DNA of 64,000 nucleotides from Alistipes ihumii AP11 (GCF_025144665.1 NZ_CP102294.1:2418001-2482000); one strand, 5' to 3'. Positions 34,358-46,194 are shown, numbered from the stretch's first letter. Notes: generated by a model not told the origin, from the sequence alone. Program-made: numbers and translations.

Positions 34358-34861
34358 TTGAAACGAATCGGAATACTTTCGGATACGCACGGCACGTTCG
34401 ACGCGCCGTTGCGCGACTTTTTCGCCGATGTCGACGAGTTGTGGCATGCCGGCGACTTCGGAGGAATCGAAACGGCCGACGCGATCGCGGCCTTCAAGCC
34501 GCTGCGTGGCGTTTGCGGCAATATCGACGGGGGAGCGGTGCGTCTGGCTTATCCGCGCTGGCAGCTTTTCGACTGCGAGGAGGTGCGCGTGGCGATGACT
34601 CACATCGGAGGATATCCCGGCCGCTACGAGCGGGGCGTCGAGGCGCAGCTGCGCCTGCGCCGGCCGAAGATATTCGTCAGCGGACATTCGCATATTTTGA
34701 AGGTGATTTACGACCGGCGCAACGACTGGCTTCACATCAATCCGGGCGCTGCGGGGCTGAGTGGCTTTCACCAGGTTAGGACGGCCGTGCGTCTGACGAT
34801 CGACGGAGCGGATATCCGCGATCTGGAAGTCGGCGAGTGGCCCCGGCGGCTGAAACTATAA
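34358..34861 (+). CDS. YfcE/MJ0936-type metallophosphoesterase
   Basis: This 167-aa protein has all five calcineurin-like metal motifs: GILSDTHG, WHAGDFGG, GNID, THIGG and SGHSHI, in a compact YfcE-like order. Such proteins hydrolyse phosphodiesters, often bis-pNPP in vitro, with Mn2+; the native substrate is unknown. The start is a TTG at 34358 (MKRIGILSDTHG): ATG codons further upstream lie within the divergent rarA promoter or its coding region. clpC starts 55 nt after its stop. Length is normal for the family. Confidence 0.85.
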   Translation: MKRIGILSDTHGTFDAPLRDFFADVDELWHAGDFGGIETADAIAAFKPLRGVCGNIDGGAVRLAYPRWQLFDCEEVRVAMTHIGGYPGRYERGVEAQLRLRRPKIFVSGHSHILKVIYDRRNDWLHINPGAAGLSGFHQVRTAVRLTIDGADIRDLEVGEWPRRLKL

Positions 34862-34882
34862 TAAAGCGTCTTCGCGCGGCGT

Positions 34883-34890
34883 TATCTTTC
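34883..34890 (+). promoter_or_regulatory. Possible -7 box for clpC
   Basis: TATCTTTC matches seven of the eight consensus positions (TAnnTTTG), 26 nt upstream of ATG 34917. Confidence 0.3.
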
Positions 34891-34916
34891 CAGAAAAATC
34901 AAATGAGGAAAACGCC

Positions 34917-37469
<2,553 letters not shown>

Positions 37470-37488
37470 TCGGCGGTTATTCGTTTTC

Positions 37489-37526
37489 GCTTCGGCGGCC
37501 CGTGAAAGGGCCGCCGAAGCTTTTTT
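37489..37526 (+). terminator. Rho-independent terminator of clpC
   Basis: GCTTCGGCGGCCC, loop GTGAAA, GGGCCGCCGAAGC makes a perfect 13-bp stem followed by six T. It begins 20 nt after the stop codon. Confidence 0.93.
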
Positions 37527-37807
37527 CGCGGGTCTGTCGCAGAAGGGCGGCGACCGCCGGTTCGCCCGGTCCCGTCTCGCACGTCGTGCCGGACTCGGCT
37601 CCCGGTCGTTTCCCCCGGTAGGGAAACCGTATCCGTTTGGTTTTCGGCTCAGTCCGGGCCTTGCGGTTCCTGCTTGCCCGTCATCGCTGTCCGGAGCGGG
37701 GCTAAGGACGAGGGAGCGTTTCGTTCCGGCGGAGGTCCTGACTCCGGCATGCCACCTGCCGATTTTCTTCGTATTTCTGTCCGACGGTCGGTTCGGCGTC
37801 TCGGGAA

Positions 37808-37839
37808 TTTGCGGCACAACGGGATTCGGGTTATCTTTG
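37808..37839 (+). promoter_or_regulatory. Bacteroidetes-type promoter for the MATE transporter gene
   Basis: TTTG (37808-37811), a 20-nt spacer and TATCTTTG (37832-37839) match the consensus fully. The -7 box ends only 7 nt before the ATG at 37847, so the mRNA may be leaderless. Confidence 0.7.
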
Positions 37840-37846
37840 CGCTTCT

Positions 37847-39217
37847 ATGGAACGTTTCGCTTGGAAAGGAAAACTCCGGAATTGGTTGCCGCAATACCGG
37901 GAGAACCTGACGCTGGCCGCGCCGGTGATGCTGTCGCAGGTCGGGCAGGTCGTCGTGCAGCTGGCCGACAACGCGATGGTCGGCCGGTTGGGCGCGCTGC
38001 CGCTGGCCGGCGTGTCGTTCGGCGGAGCCGTGTTCGTCATCTTCATGTTCTGGGGCATGGGCGTTTCGCTGGGGCTGACGCCGTTGGTCGGCGAGGCGTA
38101 CGCCAAGCGCGATCTGCGCGGCGCGGCCGCTCTGTTTCAGAATTCGCTCGTGCTGTATGCCGCGACCGGAATCGTCTTGCTGGCGCTGCTGCTGGGGCTG
38201 GAGGCTCTGATGGACCGGATGGGGCAGGCGCCCGAGGTCGTCGCTCAGGCGAGGCCCTATTTCCGTTATCTGTCGTGGTCGATCGTGCCGTTCATGATGT
38301 ACTGTGCTTTCAAGCAGTTTCTGGAAGGCGTGGGCAATACGAGTGCGGCGATGGTAGTCATGCTGACTTCTAACGCGATCAACATAGGGTTCAACTATCT
38401 GCTGATCTACGGCAAGTGCGGGTTCCCCGAAATGGGCGCGGCGGGCGCCGGTCTGGCGACGCTGATCTCGCGGATCTGCATGCCGCTGATGATGCTGGCC
38501 TATTTTCTGCGCGACGTCTCGTTCCGGCGTTACCTGCGTTTTTTCACCTGGGCGGCGCAGGGCTGGAGGCGGACCCGGCAACTGCTGTCGGTGGGTCTGC
38601 CCATATCGGTGCAGATGGTGCTCGAGGTGTCGGCCTTCGCGCTGTCGTCGATCATGATGGGATGGATCGGAGCGGTCGAGCTGGCCGCGCACCAGATCGT
38701 CGTTACGTTCGGCAATTTCGCCTTTATGGCGATGGTGGGCATATCCTCCGCGACGACGATTCTGGTCAGTCACCGTTTCGGCCGCGGCGATCTGGACGGT
38801 CTGACCCGCGCCGCGACCGCTTCGTGCCATCTGGCGCTGATGACCAATTTCCTCACGATGTGCTGCTTTATCGGGCTGCGACACTGGATTCCGCTGCTTT
38901 TCACCTCCGACACGGCCGTCGCGGCGGTTGCCGCGCAGCTTTTCATCATGGCCGGGCTCTATCAGTTCTCGGACGGTTTGCAAGTCGTGCTGCTCGGCGT
39001 GCTGCGGGGGATGCAGGATGTGAAAATCGTGATGCGGTACGCTTTCGTGTCGTACATCGTCATCAATCTGCCGGTCGGCTATCTCTGCGCGTTCACGCTC
39101 GGCATGGGGGCTCCGGGGCTGTGGGTCGGGTTTATCTTCGGTCTCGGCGTGGCCGCGCTTCTCTACTGGCGGCGCTATCGCCGGCTGATCCGCCGGATAC
39201 GGGCCGAGGTCGGATAG
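37847..39217 (+). CDS. MATE-family multidrug/Na+ efflux transporter (NorM-like)
   Basis: This 456-aa inner-membrane protein has about twelve helices in two related halves. The N-terminal half begins LTLAAPVMLSQVGQVVVQLA and has DNAMVGRLGALPLAGVSFG, and the second half SVGLPISVQMVLEVSAFALS, MGWIGAVELAAHQIVVTFG. These are characteristic MATE blocks, with the DNAMVG Asp typical of NorM-type cation-coupled pumps. The exported drug is unknown. The promoter is fully consensus and practically abuts the start codon. The secreted esterase gene converges from the other side. Confidence 0.93.
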   Translation: MERFAWKGKLRNWLPQYRENLTLAAPVMLSQVGQVVVQLADNAMVGRLGALPLAGVSFGGAVFVIFMFWGMGVSLGLTPLVGEAYAKRDLRGAAALFQNSLVLYAATGIVLLALLLGLEALMDRMGQAPEVVAQARPYFRYLSWSIVPFMMYCAFKQFLEGVGNTSAAMVVMLTSNAINIGFNYLLIYGKCGFPEMGAAGAGLATLISRICMPLMMLAYFLRDVSFRRYLRFFTWAAQGWRRTRQLLSVGLPISVQMVLEVSAFALSSIMMGWIGAVELAAHQIVVTFGNFAFMAMVGISSATTILVSHRFGRGDLDGLTRAATASCHLALMTNFLTMCCFIGLRHWIPLLFTSDTAVAAVAAQLFIMAGLYQFSDGLQVVLLGVLRGMQDVKIVMRYAFVSYIVINLPVGYLCAFTLGMGAPGLWVGFIFGLGVAALLYWRRYRRLIRRIRAEVG

Positions 39218-39606
39218 ACCGTGTTTTTTCGTTGCGCGACTCGGCGGAGCGGTCGGTCGGGTTCGTTTCAGAGGCGATTCCGGCGGAAAATTGTAGTCCG
39301 GCTGCGCTTTCCTGCCGTTTCTGCCGGGGCGGACGGTCCGGGTCGTCCGCGCGCCATCGGTCTCGGCGGGGGGTTATCTTCGGACCGTGTCGCACCGGTT
39401 TGCGTAGACGACGTTCTTTAGCGGTCTCCTATACCGGGAGTTGTTCGGCCGGGCTGCCGGCGACAGGGGCGGAGCCGATTCCCGGTTTTGAGCGAACTGC
39501 GATCCCGATACGTTTTCGTTACGCTCCATGCGGGACGCACGTCCATGCAATCCGTGCGGCGGACGCGAATCCGCTGTTTTTCGTCCGGAGACGGAGCGGA
39601 TTCGGC
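39218..39606. other. Convergent intergenic region
   Basis: The 389 bp between the MATE (+) and secreted esterase (-) genes show no convincing gene, RNA or strong terminator. Confidence 0.5.
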
Positions 39607-40602
39607 CTATGTTCCCGAGTTGGCCCGGATGAAGTCCGAGAGCGTGATCTTTTTCCGTGTGGCCGGAGTTCCGATCCGCTCGACTTGCGTCTCGATCATC
39701 AATGGCTCCCGTCCGAGCACCAGCCGGTCGAGAAAAATGCCGATTTCGGCACGGTTCCGGTCCATCGGCCGTACGGCCATCTCGTGAGCCGCGCTGCTGA
39801 CCGAATAGAAATAGAACGGCGTGTTCATCCGGCGGAATTGCCTGCTCAGATAGAACGATCCGTAAAGGGCCGCGCCGCCCGTGCCGATGCTGTCGTAAGG
39901 AACGTTACAGTCCGCATCGCCGTGAAATAGCTGGATCGGGGCGGGTTTTTCCCGCCAGACCGGACCGGAGGAGCTTTTCTCCAAAACGGCTCCTGCGAAG
40001 GCGATGATGCCTGCATAGCGGAAGCCTTCGGGCAGGCGGCGGCTCAGCGCCGAGCCCGTGCATCGTTCGTATTCGCCCTGCAGGACCGTAATCGCCCCGG
40101 CGCTCGATCCGCTGGCTACGACGGCCGAGGGGTCGAGGCCCCATGCCCGGGCCTGTCCGACGATGAAGGACGTGGCGTCGTACAGATCCTCGACGGCCAT
40201 ATCGACCGCTGCGAAGAACCGTTCGGCGAGCGCTTCGGGCGTATCGGCCGGGTCGGGGCGGCTTCCGGCCGTCTCGCGCAGTCCGAGCCGATAGTCGATC
40301 GATATGACGGCATACCCCTTGCGTGCGAAATATTCGAAATAGGGAACATAGGCCGGATTGTCGCGCTCGCCGCCGACGAACCCGCCTCCGAAAGCGAATA
40401 TCAGACAGGGCGCGTTCGTTTCCCGGGACGCTTCGGCCACATAGCGGTCCATGTAGAGGCTGTCCGTTCCCTTGACGGCATAGAGCCAGGTCGTCTTGTC
40501 GACTCCGGTCTCTCGGGCCTGAGCCGTCAGGACGACCGGTATCATCGACGCAATCAATGCCATGGCGCCGATCGTCCGTCCGTTTTTCTTGCTTCGATTC
40601 AT
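39607..40602 (-). CDS. Secreted alpha/beta-hydrolase (carboxylesterase-like)
   Basis: This 331-aa protein has a signal peptide (MNRSKKNGRTIGAM, then ALIASMIPVVLTAQA). The alpha/beta-hydrolase fold is indicated by IFAFGGGFVGGERDNPAY, an oxyanion-hole HGGG-like block in which His is Phe, and by the nucleophile elbow VVASGSSAGAITVLQ. The remaining triad is probably the Asp in LFHGDADCNVPYDS and the His in SVSSAAHEMAV. It resembles esterases/lipases of polysaccharide-degrading Bacteroidetes, but the substrate is unknown. ATG 40602 is chosen because it begins the signal peptide. The downstream end carries RKKITLSDFIRANSGT. Confidence 0.82.
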   Translation of the reverse strand: MNRSKKNGRTIGAMALIASMIPVVLTAQARETGVDKTTWLYAVKGTDSLYMDRYVAEASRETNAPCLIFAFGGGFVGGERDNPAYVPYFEYFARKGYAVISIDYRLGLRETAGSRPDPADTPEALAERFFAAVDMAVEDLYDATSFIVGQARAWGLDPSAVVASGSSAGAITVLQGEYERCTGSALSRRLPEGFRYAGIIAFAGAVLEKSSSGPVWREKPAPIQLFHGDADCNVPYDSIGTGGAALYGSFYLSRQFRRMNTPFYFYSVSSAAHEMAVRPMDRNRAEIGIFLDRLVLGREPLMIETQVERIGTPATRKKITLSDFIRANSGT

Positions 40603-41259
40603 CTTCCGTATAGTTTTGTGTTTCCGGTTGTATGTTTTCCGTACCGGCTCTCGGGTTCTCCTTGTTTCCTGCCTCCCGATATGAAGCTTCCTGCGGCCGA
40701 GGGAATTTGGAATAAGGGTCTGACCCGATGCGTGTCCTGTGATTGCCGTCCGCGGCCGGCGGATATGAAAAACTCCGGTTGCGACCGCGTTTGGGATATT
40801 GAAATATATAATTCCTCCATGTTTACCGAGCCCCATATCCGGTATGACGGATTACCGCCCAAAAACGATGCCGGCGTTCGGTATGCTGAGCGGTTTTTCC
40901 GTTTTCGCGCCGCTCGCATGCCGGTGAGAATGCGTGTCGGCCGAAAGGCCGATGGCACGCACCCCGCAGTTTCCTACTCTCCGGGGGCGTGCCGTTCCCT
41001 TCCGCTTCCTTACTCTGTTCCGTTGCCCTTCGCGCTCGTCCGCTCCGTCCGGGCTGTGGCGACAAGGCGATGAGGCTCTCGTTTGCGACCGAATCCTGCC
41101 CGGTATCGCGCTATTCGGACCGGGAGCCTTCCCTTCGAAAGGGGAAGGCGGATTCGCTCGTGCCTGACGACGGGCCCGTTTCGGTTCCGTCCGCCCGTCG
41201 GTCGCAAAGTCCGGATCGTCCTGCCGGTCGGAGGTATTCGGGTATAGAAGACCGACGTC
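40603..41259. other. 657-bp intergenic region
   Basis: This is the longest gap in the window, between the secreted esterase and rnz genes, both on the minus strand. It has some AT-rich parts (near 40795-40815), but I found no tRNA, no protein-like frame and no strong hairpin. It must hold the promoter of the esterase gene; no exact TAnnTTTG match on the minus strand was seen. Confidence 0.5.
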
Positions 41260-42222
41260 TTACTCGGCCGAGTCTTGCGCCGCTTGTTCCTGCGCGCCGT
41301 ACATGACGGGCCGGATGTCGTAACTCTCTCCTTCGACGACGGCCTCGGTCGCAGGGAAAATATTCCTCGCCTCGTTTACGAGCACTTCGACGTCCGGATA
41401 GCGGGACGAGAAATGGCCGATCAGCAGCTTTCCTGCGCCGGCCTTCAGCGCGGCCTTCGCGGCTTGGGCGGCGGTCGAGTGTCCTGTTTTCCGGGCCATG
41501 GCCTTGTCCGGGTCGGCGAATGTCGCCTCGTGGTACAGCAGGTCGACTCCTCGGACGAGCTCCGCTGCCCGGGGCGAGTAGAGCGTGTCGCTCAGGTAGG
41601 CGTAGCTCCGGCGCCGGTATGGAACGTAGGTCAGTTCGGCGTTCGGGACGACTGTCCCGTCGTCCAGTAGTACGTCCTCGCCCCGCTTGGCGGCCCGGCA
41701 TTGGGCGATTCCCAGACCGTAGAGCCCGACGGCTTCCTTGCGGATGTTCAGGGGCGGGGTCTTTTCGCGGAACAGGAATCCGGCCGCCGGCACGCGGTGA
41801 CGCAGCGGGATCGACCATACCTCCAGCGTTTTGTTTTCGTACAGCAGTCGGTGCGCCCGGGTGTCGATTTCTTCCCACTGTACTTCATAAGGCAGCTTCG
41901 AGTCGAAAAAGCTCAGGTGCGAGGCCAGAATCCGGTCGAACGGGCGCGGCGCGAAAATTTTCAGCGGCGTGCGCCGGCCGAGCAGACCGAGCGTCGACAT
42001 CAGACCGAAAAGTCCGTAGACATGGTCGCCGTGCAGATGCGTTAGGAAGACGACGCCGAGCCGCAGCGGACTGATGCCGCAGCGAAGCAGCCGCGTCTGC
42101 GTTCCCTCGCCGCAATCGATCAAAAAAAACTGCTCATGCACGTTCAGTGCATGAGCAGAGGGATTGCGTTTGAGGGTCGGCATAGCCGAGCTGCTGCCCA
42201 GTACGGTGACCCGAAACGTCAT
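41260..42222 (-). CDS. rnz: Ribonuclease Z
   Basis: This 320-aa metallo-beta-lactamase-fold endonuclease trims the 3' end of tRNA precursors. The zinc motif is FLTHLHGDHVYGLFGLM, and other ligand blocks are GSSSAMPTLKRNPSAHAL, DLLYHEATFADPDKAMARK, TGHSTAAQAAKAA and LIGHFSSRY. Length and layout match bacterial RNase Z. It begins 14 nt after the rpsA stop codon and is therefore probably co-transcribed with it. An acidic C-terminal tail (AQEQAAQDSAE) follows the last domain. Confidence 0.95.
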   Translation of the reverse strand: MTFRVTVLGSSSAMPTLKRNPSAHALNVHEQFFLIDCGEGTQTRLLRCGISPLRLGVVFLTHLHGDHVYGLFGLMSTLGLLGRRTPLKIFAPRPFDRILASHLSFFDSKLPYEVQWEEIDTRAHRLLYENKTLEVWSIPLRHRVPAAGFLFREKTPPLNIRKEAVGLYGLGIAQCRAAKRGEDVLLDDGTVVPNAELTYVPYRRRSYAYLSDTLYSPRAAELVRGVDLLYHEATFADPDKAMARKTGHSTAAQAAKAALKAGAGKLLIGHFSSRYPDVEVLVNEARNIFPATEAVVEGESYDIRPVMYGAQEQAAQDSAE

Positions 42223-42235
42223 GACAGAAGCAGAA

Positions 42236-44143
42236 TTACTCGGCTTTGGCTTCCTCGGCCGCTTTCGGAGCCTTGGCCTGTTCGGCGCTCTCCATCTTGG
42301 CCTTCAGCTCGGCCAGCGAAGAGATGTCGCCGAGGGTCGTCTTTTCGACCGAAGCGTTGATCTTCTTCACCGAGTCCTTGGCTGCGTCGTCTGCCTTGCG
42401 GCGCTCGGCGCGTTCGGCCTGAGCCTCCTGACGCCTCGTGTCGTCGAACGTACGGGTGTGCGAAACGAGGATGCGCTTGGTGGCTTTCGAGAACTCGATC
42501 ACCTTGAAGTCGAGCGTTTCGCCCGCCTTAGCCGTCGTGCCGTCCTCCTTGACCAGTTGTTTGGCCGGGGCGAAGCCTTCGACATTGTCGCCCAGCGAGA
42601 TGATCGCGCCCTTGTCGGTCAGTTCCGACACGGTGCCCTTGTGTACGCTGTCGACGGCGAACTGCTGTTCGAACGCGTTCCACGGGTTGTCCTCGAGTTG
42701 CTTGTGGCCGAGGCTCAGGCGGCGGTTGTCCTTATCGATTTCCAGTACGACCACGTCGATGTCGGCTCCGATCTGCGTGAACTCGGCCGGATGCTTGATC
42801 TTCTTGGTCCAGCTCAGGTCCGAAATGTGGATCAGGCCGTCGATGCCCTCCTCGATTTCGACGAATACGCCGAAGTTCGTGAAGTTACGCACTTTCGCCG
42901 TATGGCGCGAGCCGACGGCATAGCGCTGCTCGATGTCGGCCCAAGGATCGGGCGTGAGCTGCTTGATGCCGAGCGACATCTTGCGGTCCTCGCGGTCGAG
43001 CGTCAGGATGACCGCTTCCACCTCGTCGCCGACTTTCATGAACTCCTGAGCCGAACGCAAATGCTGGCTCCACGACATTTCCGAGACATGGATCAGACCC
43101 TCGACGCCCGGTGCGATCTCGATGAACGCGCCGTAGTCGGCCATCACGACGACGCGGCCCTTGACCTTGTCGCCTACCTTCAGGTTCGGGTCGAGCGCAT
43201 CCCACGGGTGCGGGGAGAGCTGCTTCAGACCCAGCGCGATACGTTTTTTCGCATCGTCGAAGTCGAGGATCACGACGTTCAGCTTTTCGTCCAGATGAAC
43301 GATTTCCTCGGGATGGTTCACGCGGCCCCAACTCAGGTCGGTGATATGGATCAGGCCGTCCACGCCGCCCAGATCGATGAACACGCCGTAGGAGGTGATG
43401 TTCTTGACGGTACCCTCGAGAATCTGGCCCTTTTCGAGCTTCGACATGATCTCCTTCTTCTGCGCCTCGAGCTCGGCCTCGATCAGCGCCTTGTGCGACA
43501 CGACGACGTTGCGGAACTCCTGATTGATCTTCACGACCTTGAACTCCATCGTCTTGTCGACATAGATGTCGTAGTCGCGGATCGGCTTCACGTCGATCTG
43601 CGAGCCGGGCAGGAATGCCTCGATGCCGAACACGTCGACGATCATGCCGCCCTTGGTGCGGCACTTGATGTAGCCTTTGATTACCTCGTCCTTCTCGAGC
43701 GCCTCGTTCACACGATCCCACGAGCGGAGCTGGCGGGCTTTCTTGTGCGAGAGCACGAGCTGCCCCTTCTTGTCCTCGGCGCTTTCGACGTATACTTCGA
43801 CCTTCTCGCCTACGGCCAGTTCGGGGTTATATCTGAATTCGCTGATCGGAATGATGCCTTCCGACTTGTAGCCGATGTTGACCACTACTTCGCGCTTGGT
43901 GAGCCCAATCACGGTTCCCTCGACCACTTCGCCGACCTGAACGTTCGACAGCGTCTGGTCGTACTTGGCTGCGATTTCCTCCTTCGATTCGCCGTACAGG
44001 TTCGAATCGTGCTCGTAGGCTTCCCAGTCGAACGTGTCGAGGTTGACGGGAGCGGCCGCCACCGGCTCGGCGGCTTTCATTTCCGGTTGGTTTTCGTTGT
44101 TTGTCGTCATGTTGTTTGTTTTGGCAATTAATGCGTTAGACAT
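42236..44143 (-). CDS. rpsA: 30S ribosomal protein S1
   Basis: The protein has 635 aa, or 624 if translation begins at ATG 44110 (MTTNNENQPEMKAAEP). It has six S1 RNA-binding OB domains: GEVVEGTVIGLTKREVVVNI, a domain near KGYIKCRTKGGMIVDV, GTVKNITSYGVFIDLGGVDG, GRVVVMADYGAFIEIAPG, AKVRNFTNFGVFVEIEEG and GTVSELTDKGAIISLGDNVE. A C-terminal coiled, charged tail ([17 protein letters not shown]) follows. S1 helps mRNAs bind the 30S subunit, which is important in Bacteroidetes where SD sequences are rare. The promoter with TACCTTTG lies 80 nt upstream; rnz follows by 14 nt. Confidence 0.97.
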   Translation of the reverse strand: MSNALIAKTNNMTTNNENQPEMKAAEPVAAAPVNLDTFDWEAYEHDSNLYGESKEEIAAKYDQTLSNVQVGEVVEGTVIGLTKREVVVNIGYKSEGIIPISEFRYNPELAVGEKVEVYVESAEDKKGQLVLSHKKARQLRSWDRVNEALEKDEVIKGYIKCRTKGGMIVDVFGIEAFLPGSQIDVKPIRDYDIYVDKTMEFKVVKINQEFRNVVVSHKALIEAELEAQKKEIMSKLEKGQILEGTVKNITSYGVFIDLGGVDGLIHITDLSWGRVNHPEEIVHLDEKLNVVILDFDDAKKRIALGLKQLSPHPWDALDPNLKVGDKVKGRVVVMADYGAFIEIAPGVEGLIHVSEMSWSQHLRSAQEFMKVGDEVEAVILTLDREDRKMSLGIKQLTPDPWADIEQRYAVGSRHTAKVRNFTNFGVFVEIEEGIDGLIHISDLSWTKKIKHPAEFTQIGADIDVVVLEIDKDNRRLSLGHKQLEDNPWNAFEQQFAVDSVHKGTVSELTDKGAIISLGDNVEGFAPAKQLVKEDGTTAKAGETLDFKVIEFSKATKRILVSHTRTFDDTRRQEAQAERAERRKADDAAKDSVKKINASVEKTTLGDISSLAELKAKMESAEQAKAPKAAEEAKAE

Positions 44144-44222
44144 TATTTATAGTGCTTGTCCGGTTTCTCGGTCCCGAACTTCCTCGAAGAGCGGCCGGGG
44201 CGAGAGGCCCGAAAAAGCGTTG

Positions 44223-44256
44223 CAAAGGTAATAAATAATTCACATTTAACAACAAA
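44223..44256 (-). promoter_or_regulatory. Predicted rpsA promoter
   Basis: On the minus strand TTTG (44253-44256), a 22-nt spacer and TACCTTTG (44223-44230) fit the consensus. The leader would be about 75-110 nt depending on which start is used. Confidence 0.65.
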
Positions 44257-44290
44257 GGCAAGCCGGTTTGCCTCCGCGTCGCGCTATTTT

Positions 44291-44321
44291 TTTGCGGTTT
44301 GCGCCGAAAAACGTATCTTTC
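44291..44321 (+). promoter_or_regulatory. Predicted promoter of the nucleoside kinase gene
   Basis: TTTG (44291-44294), a 19-nt spacer and TATCTTTC (44314-44321) match with one mismatch in the -7. It is divergent from the rpsA promoter only 35-90 nt away. Confidence 0.5.
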
Positions 44322-44400
44322 ATACGTTTTCGCCGCCGCTTCGCGTTTTACCGTCGAATCGCGGTCCGCGAGAATCGCCGAAATCAAACCGTCTGAAACC

Positions 44401-46083
44401 ATGAATATGAACGATACCGTAAGAATCGTTTGCGAGAATACGGGCCGCAGCCTGTTCGTCAACCGGGGAACTTCGCTGTTGCAGATTGCCGAGATTCTGT
44501 CGCTCGGCGAGCGGGAGGACCGTCCGTTTCTGGCCGCCTATGTCAACAACCGGCTCAAGGAGCTCGACTTCGCCGTCTACTCGCCGGTGAGCATCCGCTA
44601 CGTCGACATCACGCATTTCGAGGGAATGCGCGTTTATCAGCGCACGTTGTTCTTCGTACTGCAAAAGGCCGTCTACGACCTGTTTCCGGAGCGGAAACTG
44701 CATATCAAGCATTCGGTCGCCAAGGGATTCTATTGCGAGATCGAGGGTATGGAGGACCTCTCCGACGAGCAGATCGTCCGGATCAAGGAGCGCATGCGCG
44801 CGATCGTCGCTCAGGACTTGCCGATCGTGCGGCAGAAGGTCACCTCGGCCGAAGCCGAGGCGATGTACGAGGCGCTGGGGCTCGACGACAAGATCGCGCT
44901 GCTGCGGACCCGGCCGCACCTGTATGTGACCGTGTACGGCATGGCCGATCTGGTGGGCTACTTTTACGGCGCGCTGGCCGTTTCGACGGGATACGTTTCC
45001 CGCTTCGACCTGCATCCCTATTACAAAGGGTTCCGCATGGCTCTGCCGCAGCGAACCGATCCGACGAAGCTCGAGGAGCTGGTCCCGCAGGACAAGATGT
45101 TCGAGGTGTTCAGCGAGTACACGCGCTGGGTCGACGTGATCGGCGTGGCGAACATCGGCTCGCTGAACGCGCGGATTCTCGAGGGGGGCGGAAGCGACCT
45201 GATCCGGATCGCCGAAGCGTTGCATGAGAAGGCGCTGGGCAATCTGGCCGACCGGATTTACGAGAGACATCGGGACGGAGGAGCGCGCATCGTGCTGATT
45301 TCGGGCCCTTCGTCGAGCGGCAAGACGACGTTCGCCAAGCGGCTCGGCATCCAGCTCAGCATTCTGGGCATGCGTCCGGTGCTCGTCTCGCTCGACGACT
45401 ATTTCGTGGACCGGGAGAAGACGCCTCTCGACGAGGACGGGGAGTACGACTACGAGGCGCTCGAAGCGATCGACGTCGGCCGGTTCAACGACGATCTGGC
45501 CGCCCTGCTCGCGGGCCGCGAGGTGGGGATGCCGCGCTATAACTTCATTACCGGCAAGAGCGAGCCGAATCACCGGACGCTGCGCATGGACGAGCGCTCG
45601 GTGCTTTTGATCGAGGGCATTCACGGCCTGAATCCGAGGCTGACGCCGCAAATCGACGCGGCGATGAAGTTCAAGGTCTACGTCTCGGCCCTGACCTCGA
45701 TCGCAATGGACGACCTGAACCGGATCGCCACGACCGACAACCGGCTGATCCGGCGTATCGTGCGCGATCACCGTACGCGCGGCAACAGCGCGACCGCTAC
45801 GCTGCGCCGCTGGGAGAGCGTCCGCCGGGGCGAGGACAAGCATATCTTCCCGAATCAGGAGCAGGCCGACGTGATGTTCAATTCGTCGCTTTTCTACGAG
45901 CTGGCCGTTCTGAAAGATTGCGTTTGGCCGCTGCTGCGCGAGGTCCCCGACACGGAGCCCGAGTTCGGCGAGGCGAGGCGCCTGCTGAAGTTTCTGGACC
46001 ATTTCACCTCGCTCGACGGAAAAGAGATTCCGCCGACGTCCATTCTGCGCGAGTTCATAGGCGGCAGCAGCTTCGAATATTAG
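44401..46083 (+). CDS. Nucleoside (uridine-type) kinase with TGS and threonyl-tRNA synthetase-like N-terminal domains
   Basis: This 560-aa protein joins a TGS-like domain (about 1-65; VCENTGRSLFVNRGTSLLQI) and a ThrRS/AlaRS second additional domain (about 66-200; KLHIKHSVAKGFYCEIEG) to a C-terminal phosphoribulokinase/uridine kinase domain (about 280-560). The kinase P-loop is ISGPSSSGKTTFAKRLGIQL, and DDYFVDREKTPLDEDGEYDY and LIEGIHGLNP are typical kinase blocks. The tRNA-synthetase catalytic core is absent. This architecture occurs in Firmicutes and Bacteroidetes; its natural substrate is not established. ATG 44401 (MNMNDTVRIV) is used; the open frame upstream overlaps the promoter. Confidence 0.85.
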   Translation: MNMNDTVRIVCENTGRSLFVNRGTSLLQIAEILSLGEREDRPFLAAYVNNRLKELDFAVYSPVSIRYVDITHFEGMRVYQRTLFFVLQKAVYDLFPERKLHIKHSVAKGFYCEIEGMEDLSDEQIVRIKERMRAIVAQDLPIVRQKVTSAEAEAMYEALGLDDKIALLRTRPHLYVTVYGMADLVGYFYGALAVSTGYVSRFDLHPYYKGFRMALPQRTDPTKLEELVPQDKMFEVFSEYTRWVDVIGVANIGSLNARILEGGGSDLIRIAEALHEKALGNLADRIYERHRDGGARIVLISGPSSSGKTTFAKRLGIQLSILGMRPVLVSLDDYFVDREKTPLDEDGEYDYEALEAIDVGRFNDDLAALLAGREVGMPRYNFITGKSEPNHRTLRMDERSVLLIEGIHGLNPRLTPQIDAAMKFKVYVSALTSIAMDDLNRIATTDNRLIRRIVRDHRTRGNSATATLRRWESVRRGEDKHIFPNQEQADVMFNSSLFYELAVLKDCVWPLLREVPDTEPEFGEARRLLKFLDHFTSLDGKEIPPTSILREFIGGSSFEY

Positions 46084-46143
46084 AGCGAAGTGTCGGATCG
46101 TAACTCGAAAGTTCCGGAATGAACGATTTTTTAAGTCGGAACG

Positions 46144-46172
46144 GTTGCGTTCGGATAAATTGTTTATTTTTG
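46144..46172 (+). promoter_or_regulatory. Predicted gcvP promoter
   Basis: GTTG (46144-46147), a 17-nt spacer and TATTTTTG (46165-46172) fit the Bacteroidetes pattern with one mismatch. The leader would be about 16 nt. Confidence 0.5.
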
Positions 46173-46194
46173 TGGCTTTAACATACAAAGCATT

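Larger units (their letters stand above)
37470..37846. other. Intergenic region between clpC and the MATE gene
   Basis: This 377-bp gap contains the clpC terminator (37489-37526) and the MATE promoter (37808-37839). Nothing else is recognised in the bases between. Confidence 0.6.
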
